From: an uncultured Phycisphaerales bacterium
GTDB taxonomy: Bacteria; Planctomycetota; Phycisphaerae; WQYP01
Direction of reading: 5' to 3'
DNA length: 64,000 nucleotides
Assembly (NCBI GenBank): GCA_903845195.1
Contig: CAIMWO010000040.1
Span: 62,001-126,000, forward strand
Shown piece by piece: positions 59,170 through 64,000 of this stretch. The notes beneath the pieces were generated by a model, which did not search any database, was not told the origin of the DNA, and was given only the letters and a program-made list of their open reading frames with translations. The stretch's first letter is position 1, and each line of letters starts with the position of its first letter. The position numbers were made by a program, and so were the translations under genes.

Positions 59170-61860
59170 ATGAAGGTCAGGGCACAAAATGCCGGCGATG
59201 CGGAAACGCTTCGGTTGGTAGAGGATGCGCAGCGCAAGAAGAACTGGAAGCGGTGGGGGCCGTATCTGGCGGAGCGGCAGTGGGGGACGGTGCGGGAGGA
59301 TTATTCGGCCAGCGGCGATGCGTGGGGATATTTGGCGCACGATGTTGCGCGGTCGCGGGCATATCGCTGGGGTGAGGATGGGTTGATGGGGATCACGGAT
59401 CGCGAGTGCCGATTGTGCTTCGCGGTGACGCTGTGGAACGGCAAGGATCCGATTCTGAAGGAACGACTGTTTGGTCTGTCGGGGACGGAGGGGAATCATG
59501 GCGAGGACGTCAAGGAACTCTATTACTATCTGGATTCGACGCCGACACATTCGTACATGAAGGCGCTGTACAAGTATCCGCAGCGGGCGTTTCCCTATGA
59601 TGACCTGGTCAGTAAGAATCAGCAGCGCGGACGGGAGGCGGGAGAGTATGAAATCCTGGATACGGGCGTGTTTGATGAGGATCGGTATTTCGATGTTTTC
59701 ACGGAATATGCGAAGGCGGGGCCGGACGACATTCTGATTCGGATCACGGTGGCCAATCGTGCGGCGCTGGCAGCCAAGCTTCACGTGCTGCCCACCTTGT
59801 GGTTTCGCAATTGCTGGTCGTGGGGCTGCCGCCATGAAGGTTGCGAGGTCAAGCCGACGATCACGCGCATGTCCGCCACGGCGGTGGAAACGTTTCATGC
59901 GACACTGGGACGGCACGTGTTGGAAATTTCTCCGGCGCAGGGCGGAGGAGATAATGCGACTGACGCGCCTCGGATGCTGTTCACGGATAACGAGACCAAT
60001 TTCTCGCGGCTCTATGGAACGGCCAATGCCTCACCCTACGTGAAGGACGCGTTTCATCGCTATCTCGTGCATGGCGAGACGGGGGCGGTGAATCCGCAGG
60101 AGGTCGGCACAAAGGTGGGGTTTCTCTATCCGCTGGACGTGCCCGCGGGCGGAGAGGCAACGATTTGTTTGCGGCTGTTTCCGAAGGATGAACGTCCGAA
60201 GCAAGTGTTTGGCACGACGTTCGATGCCCTGTTTGCCCAACGGAAGAACGAAGCGGATGCGTTCTATGCCGACCGGATTCCGCCGCAGGTTCCACCGGCG
60301 GAGCGTCCGATCGCGCGGCAGGCGTTTGCCGGGCTCTTGTGGTCGCGGCAGTTCTATCATTACATCGTTGAGGACTGGTTGGGCGGCGATCCGGAGATGC
60401 CCAAGCCGCCGGACGAGCGCTGGCACGGGCGGAACAGCGATTGGATGCATGTGTATAACCGGGACGTACTCTCGGTACCCGACAAATGGGAGTTCCCCTG
60501 GTTTGCCGCATGGGATCTGGCGTTTCACATGCTGCCGATGGCGAAGATCGATCCGCAGTTTGCGAAAGAGCAGTTGCTGGTGCTGCTGCGGGAATGGTAC
60601 ATGCACCCGAACGGGCAGATTCCAGCGTACGAGTTCTGTTTCAATGATGTGAATCCACCGGTGCACGCGTGGGCGTGCTGGCGCGTGTACAAAATCACCG
60701 CGCCGGCAGGCGAGCGCGACCGGCTTTTTCTGGCGCGGGCATTTCAGAAACTGCTGGTGAATTTTACCTGGTGGGTGAATCGCAAGGATGCGCGCGGGCG
60801 ACACATTTTTTCGGGTGGATTCCTCGGCTTGGACAACATCGGCTTATTCGATCGCTCCAAGTCGCTGCCCGGAGGCGGCGAACTGAGCCAGGCCGACGGC
60901 ACAGCGTGGATGGCGTTCTATTGCGCCACCATGCTGTCGATGGCGATCGAACTGGCGCTGGAGGATCCGGCCTACGAAGACATCGCATCGAAACTGTTCG
61001 AGCATTTTGTGGCGATCATTGATGCGATCAATTCCATCGGCGGGACGGGATTGTGGGATGAGGCGGACGGATTTTATTACGATCATCTCATGTCGCCGCA
61101 GTGGGAAGGGCCGCTGCGGGTGCGGTCGCTGGTGGGGCTGCTGCCGTTCATCGCGTGCGAGGTGTTGGAGAAGGAGAAGGTGGATCGTCTGCCGGGATTT
61201 TCCAAGCGGATGAACTGGTTTTTGAAGAACAAACCGGTGCTGGCGAATCATATGACGTTTCGCCAGGACGGTGCACATGGCCATTATCTGCTGGCCATTC
61301 CGCCGCGGGAACGGTTGGAACGGATGCTGCGGTACATCGTCGATGAAAACGAATTTTGGTCGCCGCACGGGATTCGATCGCTCTCGAAGGTGCACGGTGC
61401 GGCACCGTGCGTGTTGCAGTTGGATGGTCAGGAGTTGCGGTTGTCCTATGAGCCGGGGGAATCCCAGACGGGGCTGTTCGGAGGGAATTCAAGTTGGCGT
61501 GGGCCGGTGTGGTTCCCGGTGAATCTGCTGATTGTCGAAGCGTTGGAACGGTACCATCATTTCTACGGCGACGAATTGCAGGTGGAATTTCCGCGCGGGT
61601 CGGGCAAGCAGGTGCCATTGGGAGCGGTGGCGGTGGAATTGCAGAAGCGGTTGATCGGCTTATTTCTGCCGGACGCGGCGGGCCAACGGGCGTGCCACGG
61701 AGAGGAGCCACGTTACGCGAGCGATCCCCATTTCAAGGACCTGCTGTTGTTCAACGAGTATTTTCACGGTGACAGCGGAAAGGGATTGGGCGCCAGCCAT
61801 CAGACGGGATGGACAGCGGTGGTGGCATCAATGATCGTGGGATGCCGGCGGGTGGAGTAA
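59170..61860 (+). CDS. GH63-like glucosidase
   Basis: An 896-residue (alpha/alpha)6-barrel hydrolase of the GH63/MGH1 type (mannosyl-oligosaccharide glucosidase / glucosylglycerate hydrolase-like). Family landmarks: WGYLAHDVARSRAYRWGEDG near the start, WEFPWFAAWDLAFHMLPMAKIDP near 445 (barrel acid region), IPAYEFCFNDVNPPVHAWA, GLDNIGLFDRS and SSWRGPVWFPVNLL near 775. No signal peptide, so probably cytoplasmic and acting on glucosides or compatible solutes. A REP element lies four bases after the stop. Confidence 0.85.
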   Translation: MKVRAQNAGDAETLRLVEDAQRKKNWKRWGPYLAERQWGTVREDYSASGDAWGYLAHDVARSRAYRWGEDGLMGITDRECRLCFAVTLWNGKDPILKERLFGLSGTEGNHGEDVKELYYYLDSTPTHSYMKALYKYPQRAFPYDDLVSKNQQRGREAGEYEILDTGVFDEDRYFDVFTEYAKAGPDDILIRITVANRAALAAKLHVLPTLWFRNCWSWGCRHEGCEVKPTITRMSATAVETFHATLGRHVLEISPAQGGGDNATDAPRMLFTDNETNFSRLYGTANASPYVKDAFHRYLVHGETGAVNPQEVGTKVGFLYPLDVPAGGEATICLRLFPKDERPKQVFGTTFDALFAQRKNEADAFYADRIPPQVPPAERPIARQAFAGLLWSRQFYHYIVEDWLGGDPEMPKPPDERWHGRNSDWMHVYNRDVLSVPDKWEFPWFAAWDLAFHMLPMAKIDPQFAKEQLLVLLREWYMHPNGQIPAYEFCFNDVNPPVHAWACWRVYKITAPAGERDRLFLARAFQKLLVNFTWWVNRKDARGRHIFSGGFLGLDNIGLFDRSKSLPGGGELSQADGTAWMAFYCATMLSMAIELALEDPAYEDIASKLFEHFVAIIDAINSIGGTGLWDEADGFYYDHLMSPQWEGPLRVRSLVGLLPFIACEVLEKEKVDRLPGFSKRMNWFLKNKPVLANHMTFRQDGAHGHYLLAIPPRERLERMLRYIVDENEFWSPHGIRSLSKVHGAAPCVLQLDGQELRLSYEPGESQTGLFGGNSSWRGPVWFPVNLLIVEALERYHHFYGDELQVEFPRGSGKQVPLGAVAVELQKRLIGLFLPDAAGQRACHGEEPRYASDPHFKDLLLFNEYFHGDSGKGLGASHQTGWTAVVASMIVGCRRVE

Positions 61861-61864
61861 TTAT

Positions 61865-61895
61865 CAAAGCCCATGCCTTACATGGCATGTGGCGC
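61865..61895 (+). repeat. REP element, left copy
   Basis: A 31-bp element containing the hairpin CATGCC-TTACAT-GGCATG (61872-61889). Its inverted copy, one mismatch, is at 62522-62552. It lies directly after the GH63 stop. Confidence 0.85.
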
Positions 61896-61915
61896 AATGT
61901 GTATGATTCGCAGCT

Positions 61916-62503
61916 ATGGCTTGGAACAACTGGTACCACATCACTGCGAATCCGTACGGCCAATGGTTGCGCGGCGACGCGCGTGGGTGGGGCGAACGAA
62001 AACATCGCATACATGTTGAGGGCGATTACAGAAATCCGCCGACACCGTCGAACTACCAGCGTGCTCTTCACGAGCAATCCAAACGACTGATGAAACATCC
62101 GGCAGTGGAGTTTTCTCCCGACCAACGCCGGCAGGTGGCGGTCCTGTTCCTCGAAAGTCTGGCGATTCAGCAGATTCGAGTTCTGGCGATCGGCGTCGGT
62201 GCCAAACATTTGCATGCCCTGATTCAATGCCCGGCAGATAATCCCAAGACGATTATCGGCAAGGCCAAGAATCATGTGTGGATGCGGATGGTCAACGGCA
62301 GCGATCGGTTGAAGCTGCGAACAGATATCCCTCCCTTGTGGGCGGTGGGGTTGCATCCTGAGCCAATTTGCGATGGAGCGCATCACGTGGATGCGTTTTG
62401 GTACATTCTGGATCACCGTGATGAGGGGGCGTGGGTCTGGTGCTTTCAATGCCCTCGGGATGGTTCGCGCCTGTGCAGGCATGTGCGTCAGGAATCATGG
62501 TGA
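61916..62503 (+). CDS. REP-associated tyrosine (Y1, HUH) transposase
   Basis: A 195-residue single-strand transposase of the IS200/RAYT group. It starts MAWNNWYHITANPYGQWLRGD, has HVEGDYRNPP, the HUH motif in GAKHLHALIQ, KAKNHVWMRM and a probable catalytic Tyr in DAFWYILDH. The frame is complete, unlike the remnant at 19089, which belongs to another RAYT clade. Flanking inverted REPs 20 bases on each side make it a REPtron. Such enzymes cut and mobilise REP hairpins; the element is usually single-copy per genome while REPs are many. Confidence 0.82.
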   Translation: MAWNNWYHITANPYGQWLRGDARGWGERKHRIHVEGDYRNPPTPSNYQRALHEQSKRLMKHPAVEFSPDQRRQVAVLFLESLAIQQIRVLAIGVGAKHLHALIQCPADNPKTIIGKAKNHVWMRMVNGSDRLKLRTDIPPLWAVGLHPEPICDGAHHVDAFWYILDHRDEGAWVWCFQCPRDGSRLCRHVRQESW

Positions 62504-62521
62504 TGCGGGCGAGAGTCGAGC

Positions 62522-62552
62522 GCGCCGCATGCCATGTAAGGCATGGGCTTTG
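62522..62552 (-). repeat. REP element, right copy (inverted)
   Basis: Inverted partner of 61865-61895 with a single T/C difference; hairpin CATGCC/GGCATG intact. Only eight bases separate it from the stop of the Nfu_N gene, so it may also end transcription of both convergent genes. Confidence 0.85.
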
Positions 62553-62560
62553 GATTGGCA

Positions 62561-62818
62561 TCATGCCGCTTCGAAGACTTTTCGTACACCCGCGAGGACG
62601 GGGGCCCAGTCGGCAGTGCGCTGCTTGGTGATGGTGACCATGGTTCCCAGAAGCATGACGCCGCTGACGCCTTCGATGGCGAAGAGCTTAGTGGCCAGGG
62701 GATCGTCTTTGGCCATGCCTGCATTGAAGTAGGACTTGGTGCCGTCGGCAACGGGCGCATCGATGATGATCTTCATCGCGTTGGGATTGGGCGTGGGTTG
62801 GGTGTCAGTAATCTTCAT
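62561..62818 (-). CDS. Nfu_N-domain protein
   Basis: An 85-residue protein made only of the Nfu/NifU N-terminal domain: TQPTPNPNAMKIIID at the start, SYFNAGMAKDDPLATKLFAIEGVSGVMLLGTMVTITK in the middle. Full-length Nfu proteins add a CxxC iron-sulphur scaffold domain, missing here, so this stand-alone form is probably an accessory or partner-binding protein. Ends convergently with the REPtron. Confidence 0.82.
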   Translation of the reverse strand: MKITDTQPTPNPNAMKIIIDAPVADGTKSYFNAGMAKDDPLATKLFAIEGVSGVMLLGTMVTITKQRTADWAPVLAGVRKVFEAA

Positions 62819-62852
62819 CGGCGTTCACTCGCGTTCATCGGCGGCTTCGACG

Positions 62853-64000
62853 TTATTCGATTTCGACCAGCAGATCGCCCGTGGCCACGAGATTGCCGGG
62901 CTGCACGTCGATCTTCCGGATCTTGCCATCGCGCGGCGAATAGACGGCTGTTTCCATTTTCATCGCCTCGATGGACAGCAATTTGGCGCCCTTGCTGATC
63001 TGCTGTCCCAGCGAAACGCTCAGGGCCGTAACCTTGCCGGGCATTGGCGCGCCGACATGGCCGAGGTTTGTGGGATCGGCCTTGGCGCGTTCGACTTTGA
63101 CGACGCCGTGCTTGCGGTCCGGCACTTTGACTTCGCGCGGCTGTCCGTTGAGTTCGAAGAAGACGGTGACCATACCGTCGGGATCGGGATCGCCGACGGT
63201 AAGGAATTTGACCAGCAGCGTCTTGCCGGGCTCAATTTCGACGGGTACTTCCTGGTACGGCTTGAGGCCATAGAAGAACGCGGGCGTGGGGATAACGCTG
63301 ACATCGCCGTAGGGCTTCTTGAAGCGGTCAAACTCCAGGAAGACCTGAGGGTACATCAGGGCGCTGGCCAAGTCGGTATCGGAAATTTCGTGATGCAGTT
63401 TGGCGGCGAGGTCTTCGCGGGTCTTGTCGAGGTCGACCTTGGGCAGCGTTGCGCCGGGCCGGCCCTTGAGGGGCTTTTCCTTGCCGAGAATGATTTTCTG
63501 AAGCTCTTTCGGGAATCCGCCCGTGGGCTGGCCGATATCGCCGCGGAAAAATTCGACGACCGATTTGGGGTACGCCAGGTGGCGCGTGGGGTCGAGCACG
63601 TCCGCGGGTTTCAAATTGTTGGTGACCATGAACAGGGCCATGTCGCCGACGACTTTGGAGGACGGCGTGACCTTGACGATGTCGCCGAACATCTGGTTGA
63701 CCGCAGCATACATGTGCGCCACTTCGTTCCAGCGGGCTTCGAGGCCGAGGGATTTGGACTGCACGCGCAGGTTGGTGAACTGTCCGCCAGGCATTTCGTG
63801 CTGATACACCGATGCGGTCGGGGCCAGCATGCCCTCTTCGAACGGTGCGTAATAGCGGCGGACGGCTTCCCAATAGTCGGAGTAGTCGCCGACGGCTTCA
63901 TCGGAAAGGCCGGTATCGCGCGGCGTGTTCTTCAGAGCGGCCACGACGGCATTCATGTTGGGCTGACTGGTCATGCCGCTCATGGACGACGCGGCACAAT
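62853..64000 (-). CDS. pyc: Pyruvate carboxylase, C-terminal part (runs off right edge)
   Basis: The last ~382 residues of pyruvate carboxylase, which makes oxaloacetate from pyruvate. Visible: the end of the carboxyltransferase domain (SMSGMTSQPNMNAVV; QHEMPGGQFTNL; EFFRGDIGQPTGGFP), the allosteric/PT linker and the biotin carrier with EAMKMET, its lysine 34 residues from the end. The biotin-carboxylase half lies beyond the window. The frame is open through 64000. It starts 34 bases before the Nfu_N gene on the same strand. Confidence 0.92.
   Translation of the reverse strand, partial: CAASSMSGMTSQPNMNAVVAALKNTPRDTGLSDEAVGDYSDYWEAVRRYYAPFEEGMLAPTASVYQHEMPGGQFTNLRVQSKSLGLEARWNEVAHMYAAVNQMFGDIVKVTPSSKVVGDMALFMVTNNLKPADVLDPTRHLAYPKSVVEFFRGDIGQPTGGFPKELQKIILGKEKPLKGRPGATLPKVDLDKTREDLAAKLHHEISDTDLASALMYPQVFLEFDRFKKPYGDVSVIPTPAFFYGLKPYQEVPVEIEPGKTLLVKFLTVGDPDPDGMVTVFFELNGQPREVKVPDRKHGVVKVERAKADPTNLGHVGAPMPGKVTALSVSLGQQISKGAKLLSIEAMKMETAVYSPRDGKIRKIDVQPGNLVATGDLLVEIE

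Overview
The window is GC-rich (about 60% by eye), densely packed DNA, most likely from a planctomycete and probably the class Phycisphaerae. That placement is an inference. It rests on a PEP-CTERM exported protein, a long overlapping type II secretion operon with PilM/PilN-like parts, many Gfo/Idh/MocA dehydrogenases and TIM-barrel epimerases beside glycoside hydrolases, a DUF4159-type protein, and REP-associated transposases. I see no rRNA, tRNA or CRISPR array.

Layout. (1) 1-6421: a UroD-like gene running off the left edge; an Nramp transporter (mntH) divergent from a DtxR/MntR-type regulator, with a perfect 20-bp palindrome between them; then a BtuFCD/FecBCD-type importer behind the regulator. 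(2) 6422-11540: a PEP-CTERM protein between two copies of a 25-bp palindromic repeat; a broken macro-domain gene ending in an integron attC-like site; a GH36 alpha-galactosidase; and a secreted protein with an internal duplication. (3) 11753-15356: thiL, then hpf-ptsN-ptsH (a PTS-Ntr-like island) and a TIM-barrel isomerase. (4) 15465-19446: an Rhs locus with a truncated Rhs core ending in a NucA/NucB-like DNase tip, a likely immunity gene, a duplicated relic of the Rhs core, a REP-transposase remnant and a REP-like hairpin. (5) 19638-32937: a carbohydrate island. A seven-gene minus-strand unit (TPR lipoprotein, solute-binding protein, fused MalF-MalG permease, three carbohydrate enzymes or oxidoreductases, epimerase) is divergent from a second Gfo/Idh dehydrogenase and a GH13_18 phosphorylase. 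(6) 33067-47602, minus strand: an ECF sigma / zinc-finger anti-sigma / metal-sensor-like module leads directly into a type II secretion operon in the order E-F-G-H-I-J-K-L-M-C-D-lipoprotein. (7) 47810-57630: a GH51-like hydrolase, a GT2 glycosyltransferase, an FAD monooxygenase, two neighbouring envelope proteins sharing a C-terminal domain, an aldo/keto reductase-like protein, and a 976-residue alpha-toroid/DUF4159 protein. (8) 58042-64000: an amidohydrolase, a GH63 glucosidase, a complete REPtron (transposase flanked by inverted REP hairpins), an Nfu_N protein, and the C-terminal part of a pyruvate carboxylase running off the right edge.

Working together: the sugar island looks like uptake of a glycoside followed by processing through oxidation and epimerisation, with the transport ATPase encoded elsewhere. 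The T2SS could export hydrolases of this kind. The most unusual parts are the Rhs tip-exchange scar, the REPtron and its degraded relative, the solitary attC site, the lipoprotein/solute-binding protein/fused-permease transporter, and the pair of envelope proteins with a shared, unrecognised C-terminal domain.
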